A stretch of 64,000 nt of DNA from Acanthosepion esculentum (GCA_964036315.1 OZ038496.1:17230533-17294532), one strand, 5' to 3'; positions 10,226-21,044 are shown, counted from the stretch's first letter. A program made the numbers and translations. The notes: a model not told the origin generated them from the letters alone.

Positions 10226-10689
10226 TACAGGGGTAGATGTTTAATTAACCACTTGAGAGATCTTAGTTTGATAAGGAAGCGCTTAAATGCTTATACTCTT
10301 CCATAAGAAAAATCCTTGTAGATAATACTGTCATTTTAAAAATTTCTAATTTTAAAAGACAATTAAAAATAATGGTAGCACTTTTTAGAAAACACTACAG
10401 ACCTACACTTAGCATTATTTGATTTTAAGGGAGCTGAAATTTATTGATTGTATTTGGAAGACAAAAAGTATTACTGCTTCTCATATACAATATATACAAA
10501 CATAAAAATATACTAACAACAAATCTCTTGAAAATAGCTAAAGAATTAGCTTAAAGTTCTTTAAGAGCGTATGGACAGTTTCTACAGTCTCTTAGTCCTC
10601 ATGAAAGGAAAACATGAGAAAAATTGAATGAAAAACAGAAAAGGTTTTCTTTGCCCATCACATTCAATAAAATATGTGTAAAGAAGGAT
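10226..10689. other. AT-rich spacer, nothing recognised
   Basis: No supported coding or repeat signal; it may be upstream PLE sequence too decayed to read. Confidence 0.4.
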
Positions 10690-11165
10690 TTATAAAGAAG
10701 TTGAAAAAATGCTAAAGAAAAATTTCATAAGTACTAAATATATTCCCCACTGGTCCCAGTAAAAAACTGAACTAATTATGTACTATGCTAAATTTAACAC
10801 AACCAACATAATCATACACAATAACTATTCTCTGTCAACTAGTGTTTTGGAAAAGACAAACATTGTCTATCAGTTTAAATGTCCTTTGGGCGATTGTATC
10901 TCTGAGAAAAATCAGTAAGTCCATATGTTGGCTTGACAACCACAACATTATGAAGATGTCTTACACTTCATTTATCAGATACAAGTTCTATCATACAATA
11001 TTTAAAGACACATACATGTTCACTTTCACATTACAGGAAAATATTTGTTGACAATACCAATATACTACACCATAAAAATAATTAACAAAAACTTCAAAAT
11101 TCTATCAAAAATCAACCCACCAACACTGAACAAAATTTATTACGAGTGTAGTAGCAATGTTTTAA
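10690..11165 (+). pseudogene. Penelope-like element GIY-YIG endonuclease relic (CPLGDC type)
   Basis: One frame reads EKTNIVYQFKCPLGDCI (about 10849-10900). After a frameshift another reads PYVGLTTTTL followed by LTLHLSDTSSIIQYLKTH. This is the layout of the GIY-YIG endonuclease carried C-terminally by PLEs: an I-V-Y strand, a Cys-containing insert, Y-V-G-x-T and then an L...H helix. Stops and frameshifts make it a relic. Downstream at about 11383-11420 a CUGAGGA...GAAU stretch may be a decayed hammerhead core. Confidence 0.65.
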
Positions 11166-11169
11166 AATG

Positions 11170-11819
11170 CATCAGAGTTTACATACATTTAACACCATGT
11201 CGCATTTTTACCATATTTGGTTAGTTCCCTTACATTGTGGACAAAAAAAACATCATAGCTACAACAGTTAACTTTATAGTAATTATAACAGATCGTGTTT
11301 ACGAGTGTTTACAAAAATCATTATCACAACAATCACAGTAACTTTAAGTTTGTCTTCACAATTCACCACTGAGGATGATCTCAGAGGATTTTGAATGTAT
11401 TTGGATTAACAAGAACTATGGAGCCTTCATTGATGAATTTCAACTAAATGTAAAGAAGGTAATGAGTTAACTAGAACGGATTATTGTAAAAATTAATAGA
11501 CATGATATGTTTATATTATTTAATGAAACACACTAAAATAAAAATATGCTGTGTAACTATACATACATTCATACATATATAAATGTGTGTGTGTGTGTGT
11601 ATGCATAAAATTTCAGTTAAAATATATCTGTAAAAGGACAGTATGAATATTTATGGGCTTTTTTAAGTTTAAAATCTTTGAAAAGCCAACAACATTTTTG
11701 CTCATCTATAAATACATGTCACGAAATAGAATCCCTTCATTTGCCTTGATAAACTCTCTCAGGAAATGCGTTGGCTGAAAAAAAGTATTCCTTTTGTCTT
11801 TATTCATATACATACATAG

Positions 11820-11820
<1 letters not shown>
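11170..11820. other. PLE 3' flank and spacer
   Basis: The tail of the PLE relic continues to about 11430. A block near 11745-11815 (cttgataaactctctcagg...) belongs to the family at 32130-32225. No gene. Confidence 0.4.
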
Positions 11821-11823
<3 letters not shown>

Positions 11824-11871
<48 letters not shown>

Positions 11872-11960
11872 GAAGAAATATGGTCTTAAAGTGTGCTATA
11901 TTTATGGGATAAAGTGCTCAATATCAGAGATAGAGCGTGTGTAAATATATATATATATAT
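11824..11960 (+). mobile_element. Class B element fragment between (TA)n tracts
   Basis: TA at 11824-11864, then 11868-11946 matching the tail of the hammerhead-bearing class B element (ataaagtgctcaatatcag), then TA at 11945-11960. The ribozyme-like half is missing. Confidence 0.65.
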
Positions 11961-12317
11961 AATTATGTATTGCGACAGTAATCCCTCTTTTATGCAAGTT
12001 TCAATAAAAACATCTGACAGGACATGAAAACATTCAATAATATCAACTAATAACATGGCCGCTATGTGATGACCTGTTTGGAAAATAAAACATTCCTATA
12101 ACTCTAGCTACATACATAAAACAATCCATACATAAAATAAAAAACAAAATCATCCTTGATAATGGCTAAAAGTACATCTGAAAGCACTCAGAAATACAAA
12201 ATATTTCAACAATTTTTATATAATTTATGTCCAGAAAAGAAAGAAATTGTAAGAACATAAAAAATTAAATAAAAACTTTAACCGCAGTACCTCGTCAGTC
12301 ATTTTTAATGAAACTTG
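11961..12317. mobile_element. PLE terminal blocks in inverted arrangement
   Basis: Minus-orientation arm at about 11965-12022 (gtaatccctcttttatg) and plus-orientation arm at about 12140-12317 (ccttgataatggct...aatgaaacttgc), separated by about 115 bp. The arrangement is the same as at 31556-32106, so it is an element architecture and not chance. Confidence 0.6.
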
Positions 12318-12329
12318 CACATATATATA

Positions 12330-12402
<73 letters not shown>
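12318..12402. repeat. (TA)n microsatellite
   Basis: About 85 bp of TA with one interruption near 12330. Confidence 0.95.
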
Positions 12403-12405
<3 letters not shown>

Positions 12406-12409
12406 CTCT

Positions 12410-12715
12410 TTGACATTTAATGTGCCTTTTATGGAACTATATTGGTTCTGGTTCTTTTCTTTTTACAGTAAATATAAAAAGTAAATAAGAAAAAAAAGGT
12501 TTAGAATTATATTTATTTTTTAAAAAATTATTGGAGGTACAAAATTTAATTAGTTCAATAAAAACAGACAATTAAAAAGAGAGAAGGTTCTCAGACAAAA
12601 GAAAACACAGCTACAGTAAGTCTGATGATAAACTTTCATTTACATTCTGAATTTGGTCTGAAAGTTCTTAAGACAGTTTTATTAAATCAAGGTCATGAAT
12701 ATTTTTTAATCATTT
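12410..12715. other. AT-rich spacer, nothing recognised
   Basis: No coding or repeat signal that I can support. Confidence 0.5.
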
Positions 12716-12719
12716 CTTT

Positions 12720-13230
12720 GTCAGCAAGGTGATAATGTCACTAAGATGCAAAAATTACTTGGAGTGAAAGACGATGAGAAAAGACTTTACTGAGGAGTAA
12801 AGACAATAAAATAACAGAATTCAGGAAGACAGAAAATGGCAACTAATGTTGCATTTAAACTTTTGAAGATTGTAAGTGGATGTGACACAAGAAATTGGAA
12901 AAGAGTTTCACAGGTGAGAAATGCAAAAGAAACTATTAGAATAGAACTTCTGGTTACATCTTACTAATTCAACAGTAAAACATTAAGACCTAATTACCAG
13001 TCTTTGGACTATGTTTCAATTTATGCAGTCCAGGTACCATAGAGGAAAGGTCATGAGAACAATTGCCATGAAAATTTTTGTATAAAAAGCCCAGGGAAGC
13101 CTTGTCACAAAAATGGGAAAAGGACTGAAGTTGAGATACCATAATAGACCCCTTGGATTTTATCAAGAATCTTGAGATATATGGCCAGAGCACCAGGCCA
13201 AATGCGGCAGCAATATTCAATGAACATATT
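12720..13230 (-). pseudogene. LINE ORF2 C-terminal relic (LSHRR...LFYKYFHGN family)
   Basis: Minus-strand reading gives pieces such as FYKNFHGNCSHDLSSMVPGLH (13010-13080), the equivalent of the tail LASHLQSLSHRR...LFYRYFHGNCS seen at 42.7 and 59.5 kb. The tail is followed by 3' sequence to about 12720. Many stops. The apparent 125-residue ORF here is only part of this relic. Confidence 0.6.
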
Positions 13231-13239
13231 GGTAGATTG

Positions 13240-13690
13240 ATAAATGTATATAAAATGTATTTAGGTAGGAAGAATTCATCCAGCCATGTTTTTTCAAGGT
13301 TTATCTGTTTAATTGGAAATTGGAAAAATATCATAAAAATTAAATCAACACACCTTTTTCGAAACAAATGGTTGTTGGGACTCAGTGTGATCTGTCATGT
13401 GTGTCACTATATCACTGTCACTGTATCATTTGATATATGTGTGGGTTTTTTATCCTCATTTTTTAGTTCTTGTGCACTGTATTTTAATTTCTCAATCAAG
13501 CTCTGATGAGAGTCGAACAAAAAATGGTCAACTGTTTCTAATATTTTTCATTTTGCTTGTTTTTTTCATTCTTTTATATTACCATTCACTGCAACTCTAT
13601 TTTCTTTTGCCCAATTTCCTTGTCTCTTTTTAAAATACTGGTTTTTATAGCATTGATTAAATTCATTATTGTTATTATTTGGTGCTATTA

Positions 13691-13725
<35 letters not shown>

Positions 13726-14095
13726 GTGTGTGGTATCATCTTGTCGGAGAGTAATTTTAAGTGTTTAATTACCAAGACCCCTCTGGGGTCTATGAGTAAA
13801 AAAGGCACTGTAGGAGAGTTACCTATACACATTTGGGACGTTTTGTTTAGATGGAGAGCATTTTGCAGATTATATGTGCTTTTCCACACAAGGTAAATTT
13901 TGCAACTCGGAAGTGCTGATGTGTCCAGAAATGTTATTCACATTTTCAGTAAATACCCATTGTCCCTATCACAAGAATAATCATAGTTTATTATTATTAT
14001 TTTTATTATTTAATATTTTAAAGTTTTGGGCAGTAAAATTTTTGTTACCAAAATGCAAATTTGTATGTTTTCATTTCTGATTCTGTTGTTCATTA
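13240..14095. other. Spacer containing (TTA)n
   Basis: A (TTA)n run lies at about 13697-13727 and smaller ATT runs near 13990. Short T-rich ORFs are compositional. No gene recognised. Confidence 0.5.
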
Positions 14096-14099
14096 CTAT

Positions 14100-14545
14100 A
14101 TTAAATACTGCAGTTGTCCCTTGAATCCAAATATGATGTATCATTTCTGCATCTCATCTGTGATCTCAGAGATGGCTCCGCAACTCGAAGCTGGAGACAC
14201 AGAGTCTGGAACAGTAGGGGCACTAAAAGTCTGTTGTCATAATCACTGCTGATGATGCCCTGTTGCATTGATCTCTGGCAATGGTGAGCTTTTGGCATCA
14301 AGCATCCTTGAAGGTGACAGCAGCATCAGGGATTGTGATTTGCCAATGTGGTCGATCACTGGCGTGCTCCTCTAGTTCTTTAGGTTTGAGCTTGCACCCC
14401 TGGAGATTTGCTTTCACAATGTCTTTGTAATGCTTCTTTGGATGGCCTTGATTTCCCTTGCCATGCAGGAGCTCTCCGTACAGCAGATGTCTTGCCAAGC
14501 GGTGCTCCTCCATGTGGATGACATGCCCCACCCATCATTAATTAC
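14100..14545 (-). pseudogene. LINE ORF2 C-terminal relic with terminal zinc finger
   Basis: Minus strand reads WVGHVIHMEEHRLARHLLYG followed by GNQGHPKKHYKDIVKANL and ELEEHASDRPHW, then decayed sequence and CPYCSRLCVSSFELRSHL, a C2H2-like finger. This is the C-terminus I associate with a widespread invertebrate non-LTR retrotransposon family. It is broken by stops after about residue 80, and no reverse transcriptase domain lies upstream. Confidence 0.75.
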
Positions 14546-14636
14546 ACACATTAAAAGAACTGTCAGTCAAAATTTTGTAAACTTTTATTATATATATTAT
14601 TATGTATATTGTGAGTACTAAAATTTAAAAAAAAAT

Positions 14637-14905
14637 TCATTTCACCCAAAGCAAGGCAATAAAGCCACTGTGACACAAAGGGTTACTGAGTGTGAAAGAA
14701 TATGAGAAAAAGAAAAACATTATTAAGGAGAGAAAATAAAAGAACAAGAATTAAGAAACCAGAAGATAACGACTGATATTGAATTTAAATCCAAGTTTGC
14801 CTGGAAAACAAGAGACCAGATGAAAGATTTAGTTGGGTAAATGTATTTGCATAGGCATCTCTCTTCTTTTAAAATGTGAAAACAATGTCGACCAGCCTAG
14901 AGATT
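14637..14905 (-). mobile_element. LINE 3' end fragment
   Basis: Opens tcatttcacccaaagcaag and resembles 45340-45600, 51425-51600 and 55700-55735, which are 3' ends of the LFYRYFHGN LINE family. Confidence 0.55.
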
Positions 14906-14909
14906 AGAA

Positions 14910-15460
14910 GTTTTACTAAGGAAAATGTGCCTCCCAACAAGAAATGAACCTTTTTAATCTCGGAAAACCACTTTCAATCAAGGGTGTATTTTCATTCAAC
15001 CATGGGAAGCCACCATGACAAGAAAGGCTTTCTTGTGTAAAGATTGAAAGAAAATAAACTAATTTGTTAATATCTGTGAAATAAATTTTTAAGTAACACA
15101 ATATATATACAGAAGGATAGAGTAATAAGTTGGAAGTTCAAGAATTCAAATGTAAAAGTCATGTTTCGTATTTTGTCTCTGGGTATGTTATAATGATAGC
15201 AGTATTGAAGAATTGATGAAATTAAATCAGTTCTAATTTAAAATGACTTTCCATCTCGTTATATACATATCTAGAGATCTGCATAAAAACTGGCACTTAG
15301 CTTTTGATTGACTCACAGTCAAAGACCTTATACCTTGGTTGAGACATATTTTGTTTCTGATTCGTTCACTAGACCATGTTTATATCCTGATCGGGGTGTT
15401 TTTTGATTGGTTGGTCATAATATAAGTTTATGGCCTTGCAATTCTGAATATTCATCTTTT
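14910..15460. other. Spacer, nothing recognised
   Basis: No supported features. A 61-codon minus ORF at 14916-15101 has no recognisable family. Confidence 0.4.
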
Positions 15461-15464
15461 TTAG

Positions 15465-15745
15465 AGATGGTGAAATCAGAATGTGGTTCTACAGAAGCCT
15501 ACTGAGAATACCATGAACTGAACATGTGAGCAATGACAAAGTTTTAGAGAAAATGGAACCAAAATGACATTTATACTTAACATCAGAAAGAGATAGTTGA
15601 AATTTCTTGTGTACATAATGAAGAAAGAGGGCTTGGAAAATTTGATACTCACAGGACAGAATGAAGGCAAGAGGGATAAAGGAAAATGATGCATGAGTTT
15701 GAGTAACTGGATGGCAGAACAGGGTGAATGTCCACCTTGTAATAA
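15465..15745 (+). pseudogene. LINE ORF2 C-terminal fragment (MRKEGLEN family)
   Basis: Frames read MWFYRSLLRIP, then MKKEGLENLILTGQ and WMAEQGE-like pieces, with indels between. It matches the fragments at 33486-33880 and 44390-44925. Confidence 0.7.
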
Positions 15746-15939
15746 GTGAACGCATTAACCTAAACATTTGAGTCATGTTCTTAAACAGCCTCATCAGATC
15801 AAGACTATCATGTGGATGTCATGTATGGCACCAAACTCATTCAAAAATATCTATCAGCTACCTAAAACTGTTTTCTCCAATCAATGGTTAAGGTGGCTTT
15901 GAGCAGATGAATACTGTAGGTCTTAGCGAGGACCATCCT

Positions 15940-16262
15940 TCTTCAAACCTTGTGGATTGGAGCTACAGAATCATAAAGAAGTGTACCAAATAACAGAAAC
16001 CACATCATTTGAGGACTTTTGATGGCAGCAACAACTAAAATGGTTATCACATGTAACTCATAGAGAAAATAATGGCATCATTAAGATGTTGATATTCCAC
16101 ACGACTTCAAATAAAAGGTTAGAAAGGAAACTCCTGTCAATACTAGTTGCTAGAGTTCAGAAACCTATGTTCCTGAAAAATTGTTTTATGAAAAAGATTT
16201 TTTAAATTTCAGTTGAAAGTAGCACTAGCTGCTGTGTCAATGGATGCCAAATGATTCCATAT
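15940..16262 (+). mobile_element. LINE ORF2 tail and 3' end (HTTSNKRL family)
   Basis: One frame reads ELQNHKEVYQITETTSFEDF, a stop, then QQQLKWLSHVTHRENN and IFHTTSNKRLERK, followed by the same 3' sequence as at 300-400. Same family as the arms of the 1-4110 inverted repeat, but without the tandem 115-bp duplication. Confidence 0.7.
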
Positions 16263-16282
16263 ATATAAACAAGTAATATTAG

Positions 16283-16640
16283 TATCTGTCTATATTTCTG
16301 AGATGACGTATTATGTACACTATTTACATTATTTGGACTATTGTCCTCATCTTTGTCACCATATTTATTACAATATTTCAGCCATTGTACACTCCGGCCT
16401 TCTTTAGGTGGTTGGAATGTCGAACTGGATCGATTTATTTTGCTCACTGGAGTAGACTGTCCTAATTCCACATGCCATGTCTAATGGATATCAGTTATCT
16501 ATAATTCCCCTCTCCAAGTTCTCCACCACCTAAACCAGGTATTGAACTCACACTCTTTAGGTGCTGTAATTTGATCTAACTAACGTTTTTATCCACTGTG
16601 CCATGTGTCCTTGAGGATATCTGTGTATGAATTTCTGGTG
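16283..16640 (-). mobile_element. tRNA-headed SINE
   Basis: On the minus strand the head carries an A-box-like TGGCACAGTGG near 16610 and a B-box-like GAGTTCAATACC near 16540, then a body with tgaagaaggcc and a tail with acctcatctcagaaat. Same family as 24745, 28450 and 60260. Confidence 0.7.
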
Positions 16641-17215
16641 TATGAATTACTGATAACTGATATACATTAAACATGGCACGTGGAACTAGGACAGTCTACC
16701 CCAGTGAGCGAAATAAAGGGTTCAGTTCGACATTCCAACCACCTGAAGAAGGCCGGAGCATACAACGGCCAAAACTTGTAATAAATATGGCAACAAAGAT
16801 GAAGACAATAGTCCAAATAATATAAATATTACTTACACTATTTACATTGTTCATACTGTTGTCCACATCTTCATTGTCATTTTCACAATCTTTCGGCCAT
16901 TGTAAGCTTTTTTTGGTTCACCTCTGCAGTAGCCAGGTATTGAATTCACAACTCTTTGGGTCAAGTCACTGTTTTACTTCAACCAATGCTTTTATCCTTG
17001 GACACGTGGCCCAGTGGATAAAAAAGGCATGGCACATTGAACTAGAACAATCCACCCCAGTGGATGAAATAAAGTGTTTGGTTTGAAATTCCAACGTATA
17101 TCACCTTAAGAAGGCCAGAGCATACAATGTCTGAAATGTCGTGAATATGGCAATGAAGATGAGAACAACAGTCTGAACAATGGAAATAGTGTAAATAGTT
17201 ACAATACCTGATCTC
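16641..17215. mobile_element. Nested SINE copies
   Basis: Plus copy without head at 16641-16845, minus copy at about 16840-17010 with a B-box-like region, and a plus copy at about 17007-17215 whose head overlaps (cacgtggcccagtggataa). Body motifs match the SINE family above. Confidence 0.65.
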
Positions 17216-17405
17216 AGAAATATAGACTGTGAATATGACAATAAAGATGAGGACAACAGTCCGAACAATGTAAATAGTGTAAATAATTACAATACCTCAT
17301 CTCAGAAATATTGACTATGAATATGATCATAAAGATTAGGACAACAGTCCAAACAATGGAAATATTGTAAATAGTTACCATATCTTATCTCAGAAATATA
17401 GAATG
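17141..17405 (+). repeat. 88-bp tandem repeat of a SINE tail, three units
   Basis: Units start near 17141, 17229 and 17317, each containing tgaatatg...aagatgagga...gtaaatagt...ctcagaaatat. The repeated piece is the 3' tail of the SINE. Confidence 0.85.
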
Positions 17406-17895
17406 ATATAATATTACCATTAGTAAAAGTAACTGTTTCATTAGTTTCATTGTTAATTTTTGAAAACTGTGTGTGAAGTTTCAAGTCCTGACAATGCTGT
17501 AAATAATCACTTTCAGTCAGTGAAATTAATTTAAAGTCGACTGTTATATTTTTTTCAATGTTATAAAGTAAAACTAGTTTTGTTTCTGCTGCTGAATAGG
17601 AATCAGAAATGAATAGAATGATGTAAATAAAACATGGATGAAAGATCACAATACAAAAACATGGATGCTGATTGAAAATACACAAATTTGGTACAATAGT
17701 TAATTTGTAGAATTCTGTTTTTCTTAAATTAGTAATTGGCTTTTTCATATTGGTCTGAGATGTTTGAAGTAAGGATAACAAACCCTTGCTGAGTTTGCCC
17801 ATCTGTGTATCATAGCCCGGAGCATACAGTTTTGAGGAGTGTTCACATTTTACTTTTGTCAGCTTCAAGAATTCCATTCGGGATAAACAACTCAT
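17302..17895 (-). CDS. Unrecognised 197-residue ORF with SINE-derived end
   Basis: The longest minus ORF in a generally stop-rich region; apparent start at 17895 (MSCLSRMEFLKL). About the last 30 residues (ISEIRYGNYLQYFHC... onward) translate the antisense of the SINE tail repeats. The upstream 160 residues match no family I know. A hydrophobic stretch (CIVIFHPCFIYIILFI) lies near residues 80-96. No promoter, splice or poly(A) context is evident, so it may be chance. Confidence 0.2.
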   Translation of the reverse strand: MSCLSRMEFLKLTKVKCEHSSKLYAPGYDTQMGKLSKGLLSLLQTSQTNMKKPITNLRKTEFYKLTIVPNLCIFNQHPCFCIVIFHPCFIYIILFISDSYSAAETKLVLLYNIEKNITVDFKLISLTESDYLQHCQDLKLHTQFSKINNETNETVTFTNGNIISFYISEIRYGNYLQYFHCLDCCPNLYDHIHSQYF

Positions 17896-18149
17896 TAGAC
17901 AAGGCGTATTTTATTCTGAAATGCAAAGATTATTTGCTTAAATAAACTAAATTTTGTTGGGTGGAAACAAAAATGAATTGATGATTTTTTTTTCAGTTTT
18001 ATTTTTGTTAGCTTCTATGTATGCAAGTGTTTTAAAGTTATTGAATAGAATCAGCAGAAAGGGTGAAGAAAGGCAAAGATAAATGGCTTTGAATAATATA
18101 AGATAGAAGCCAACAGAGTGGGAATGAAAAAAAGGAAAAATTGATTTTT

Positions 18150-18546
18150 AAAAAAACATGATTAAGAGAAAGAGAGATGAACAAATAGACAAAGAAAGGG
18201 AGTGATATGAACGGATTGGAAGAGATAGCGAGAATGATATGAACAATTTACGATAATACAGAGAAAGAGATAGTGAAAGAGAGTGATATGAACAGATTGA
18301 AAAGTGGAGAGAGATAAACAAATTGAGAGAAAGAGAGTGATACAAAAAGATTAGAGTAGAAAGAGAATTTGATATAAAGAGGCTATATTAGAGAGGAAAA
18401 GAAGGAAGAGACATTATGAAAGTGATTGACATGAACTGACTGTAAATGAAAGAAAGAAAAATTAATTAAAAAGACTAAGAGAGAGAGAGAGAGAGAGAGA
18501 TAGAAAGAGAGAGAGAGAGAAGTAAACAAAATGACAGAGGAAGAGA

Positions 18547-18583
<37 letters not shown>
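18150..18583. repeat. Degenerate GA-rich minisatellite with (GA)n and (TA)n
   Basis: Purine-rich sequence with recurrent gagagaaagagagtgatatgaac-like blocks, pure GA at about 18478-18520 and TA at 18550-18583. The apparent minus ORFs here are simple-sequence artefacts. Confidence 0.85.
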
Positions 18584-18588
<5 letters not shown>

Positions 18589-18734
18589 AAATGAAGAGGT
18601 TATAATGGTTCCAATGAGAGAAAAGTGTGTATATTAAAAAGAAGAGAGGTACCACAAACTTTTTTGGTTGTAATGTGGGTTTTTAAAAAAAATATTATTC
18701 TTTATTTTTCATAGTTTTACATATTTTTATAACA

Positions 18735-18763
18735 CATGTTTCTGGTCTTACGACCGTCTTCAG
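18735..18763 (-). ncRNA. Hammerhead-like core, class D, minus arm
   Basis: The minus strand reads CTGAAGA, then a mismatch, GGTC-GTAA-GACC, a mismatch, and GAAA. This is a 4-bp stem II with a tetraloop between the two invariant boxes. A convincing stem I and a stem III with an adequate loop are not evident. Confidence 0.3.
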
Positions 18764-19246
18764 GTAAAGGGTGGAGATTTCCACATATTATTAAAAATAA
18801 TTATTAAAAATAATTAATTTTTTTCATTTATGTTTTTCAATGTTAAATCTTCTCTATATGAGACATTCTCTGTTTTTGTGTTGGTCATTCCAATGTCTTT
18901 CTTTAAATGGTAGTGAAGAGTTCTGAGCGAAGGGTCATAAAACAATTAAGGTTGGTTTGAGAAGTGATGAATCCGGTTGTCTTATCTTTTAATGTTTTAA
19001 TAAGATCTAAGAGAACACACAGGGGTTATTAAAACATTAAAAGCACTTCTCAAACCAACCTTAATTGTTTTATGACCCTTCGCTCAGAACTCTTCACTAC
19101 CATTTAAAGAAAGACATTGGAATGACCAACACAAAAACAGAGAATGTCTCATATAGAGAAGATTTAACATTGAAAAACATAAAGGAAAAAAATTAATTAT
19201 TTTTAATAATTATTTTTAATAATATGTGGAAATCTCCACCCTTTAC

Positions 19247-19280
19247 CTGAAGACGGTCGTAAGACCAGAAACACGTGTTA
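19247..19280 (+). ncRNA. Hammerhead-like core, class D, plus arm
   Basis: CTGAAGA at 19247-19253, C19254 opposite A19267, stem II GGTC (19255-19258) with GACC (19263-19266), GAAA at 19268-19271, then ACACGTGTT where only a very short stem III is possible. Confidence 0.3.
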
Positions 19281-19374
19281 TAAAAATATGTAAAACTATG
19301 AAAAATAAAGAATAATATTTTTTTTAAAAACCCACATTACAACCAAAAAAGTTTGCGGTACCTCTCTTCTTTTT

Positions 19375-19376
<2 letters not shown>

Positions 19377-19406
<30 letters not shown>
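19377..19406. repeat. (TA)n microsatellite
   Basis: TA tract that supplied the insertion site of the Tc1-like element. Confidence 0.95.
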
Positions 19407-19411
<5 letters not shown>

Positions 19412-21025
19412 CGTCTAGAGATTATATGCGCAAGTTATGAATTGGTATAAAGAGTTGCGTCTTTAATATTAAAAGTCCTATTATGATGTTCAGATTCTAC
19501 TCAATATTATTAACTTAGATATATAGTGATAGAGAAAACTATTGTTTTTGGTTGGAAAAAATTTTACTAAGTTAACAAAACAGACTAATTTGACTGTCAG
19601 TAGTTTATTTGCAACTATTTATTTTGATACTTTTACATTATTATACCTTGTAAAACTAATGTAAAAAAATAATATGAAAAGATTTTAGAACAAATTTGTC
19701 AATTTCTTAAAGGAAAAACATAAAAAAAACATTTTATTTTAAAAATAAAAGATATATTAACAAAAAATAATAAGAACCGCCTAAAATTTATTGCACAAAT
19801 GCTCCTTTCTTTCCAATAACTCTTAGCAGCCTATTGTCAACATCTGATGTTAGATTTGCAATTTTAGTGGCTGGTAAGTTGTTTGTAGCAACTTTAACTG
19901 CCTCCCAGAGGTCACACTTGCTGTTGAATTGCCTTCCATTAGAATAAATATCTCTCTTGAGGATGCTCCACAGGTTCTCAATGAGATTCAAGTCACAGCT
20001 ATTTGAAGGCCAGTCCATAAGAGAATCTTCAACAAATCCCTTTTCTTTCAACCAGGATTTAGTAAACTTTGATGCATGACTTGGTGCATTGTTTTGCATA
20101 AAGATCATAGATCTACGCTTGGCTAAAGACTGGTTATCAAGCCATTCAAAGAAATATTGCTCTAGAAAATCACAGTAACTTTTGGAATTCATTTTAACCC
20201 CGTCTTTCAGTTTAAATGGACCCACGAGCTCATTACCAATAATCCCAGCCCATATCATCATCCCACTGCCACCTTGTTGGTGTTTAAAAAATTTTCTTGA
20301 GTCATGTTGCTTGCAAACCCATCCTCGAGCCCATCCATCGGGCCCATCGAGGGTGATCCTTGATTTGTCTGTAAAAAGCACTTTACTGAAATCTATTTTC
20401 ATGTATTTTTTTCCCACTGCAATCTTCTTTCCTTATGTTTTTTTTGTTAAAATGGGTTTCTTTATTTGATTTTTTACATCAGCAAACTTCCTTAATGCTT
20501 TACACCTTGTTTTCCCTTGACACCATAGGAGCTCCAGCGGCCTCAAATATGAACACACTTGACACATTTGGGTTTCGTATTAATTCTCTTCGGATATGTG
20601 ATAGATCTCACTTTGTTAAATTCCTGAATTCAGCCTGAGACTTTTTTTCCTTGGTTGAATTCCCATTTGACATATTTTCTTGATTGTTCGATGATCCCTT
20701 TTCAAATCCTTATAAATTTGAAGTGAAGACTTTCCTTTGCTAATTTCTTTGATTATATAGTTCTTTTCATTCATTGTTAGTTCTTTTTTACAAGCCATAA
20801 TACTAAATTCTAGATCTTGCAACTAATCTCTTGACACTGCAAATTGGTATAATTATTGAAAATATACTAAATATCAATCTGAAATTGAAAATTGGGACTT
20901 AATTGCTTTCATGCTTACTCGCTATACATAATAGTACAAATTATTTAATTGGATAACACATATCTATGAATTTTACATAAAATATTTGACAATACCTCTT
21001 TTGTATATAATCTCTAGACGCAGTT
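19407..21025 (-). mobile_element. Tc1-like DNA transposon
   Basis: Perfect 20-bp inverted ends beginning AACTGCGTCTAGAG with TA on both sides (19405-19406, 21026-21027) in a (TA)n context. The length of 1619 bp is typical for Tc1. A transposase relic occupies 19788-20822 on the minus strand. Confidence 0.9.
19788..20822 (-). pseudogene. Tc1-like transposase pseudogene
   Basis: The N-terminal part (20822-20616) has a helix-turn-helix region, KNYIIKEISKGKSSLQIYK. The catalytic part starts with VLFTDKSRITLDGPDG (first Asp), continues MQNNAPSHASKF where the second catalytic Asp of the usual QDNAPSH is Asn, and DLNLIENLWSILKR carries the Glu, so the pattern is DD34E with one lost residue. It ends VIGKKGAFVQ-stop at 19788. 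Frame is lost between 20417 and 20616, including a slip at a poly(A) run near 20440. Confidence 0.85.
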
Positions 21026-21044
21026 TATATATATATATATATAT

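Larger units (their letters stand above)
18634..19376. repeat. 333-bp-arm palindrome (inverted dimer of a repeat unit)
   Basis: Arms 18634-18966 and 19044-19376 are almost perfect reverse complements around a 77-nt centre that itself has a short inverted repeat (cttttaatgttttaataa / ttattaaaacattaaaag). Each arm holds a hammerhead-like core (class D). The unit is related to 26544-26690. It abuts (TA)n on the right. Confidence 0.9.

Noticed and set aside
12280..12310. ctcgtcag near aatgaaac as a hammerhead
   Set aside because: The CUGACGA is on the opposite strand from the GAAAC, so the boxes cannot belong to one ribozyme.
12990..13367. 125-codon minus open frame as a host gene
   Set aside because: It is part of a LINE C-terminal relic (FHGNCS...VP pattern).
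14238..14262. ctgctgatgatgcc as a hammerhead box
   Set aside because: No GAAA box or pairing stems in register.
16600..16620. Genuine tRNA genes at SINE heads
   Set aside because: A and B boxes are present but no complete cloverleaf with paired acceptor stem is seen in any copy.
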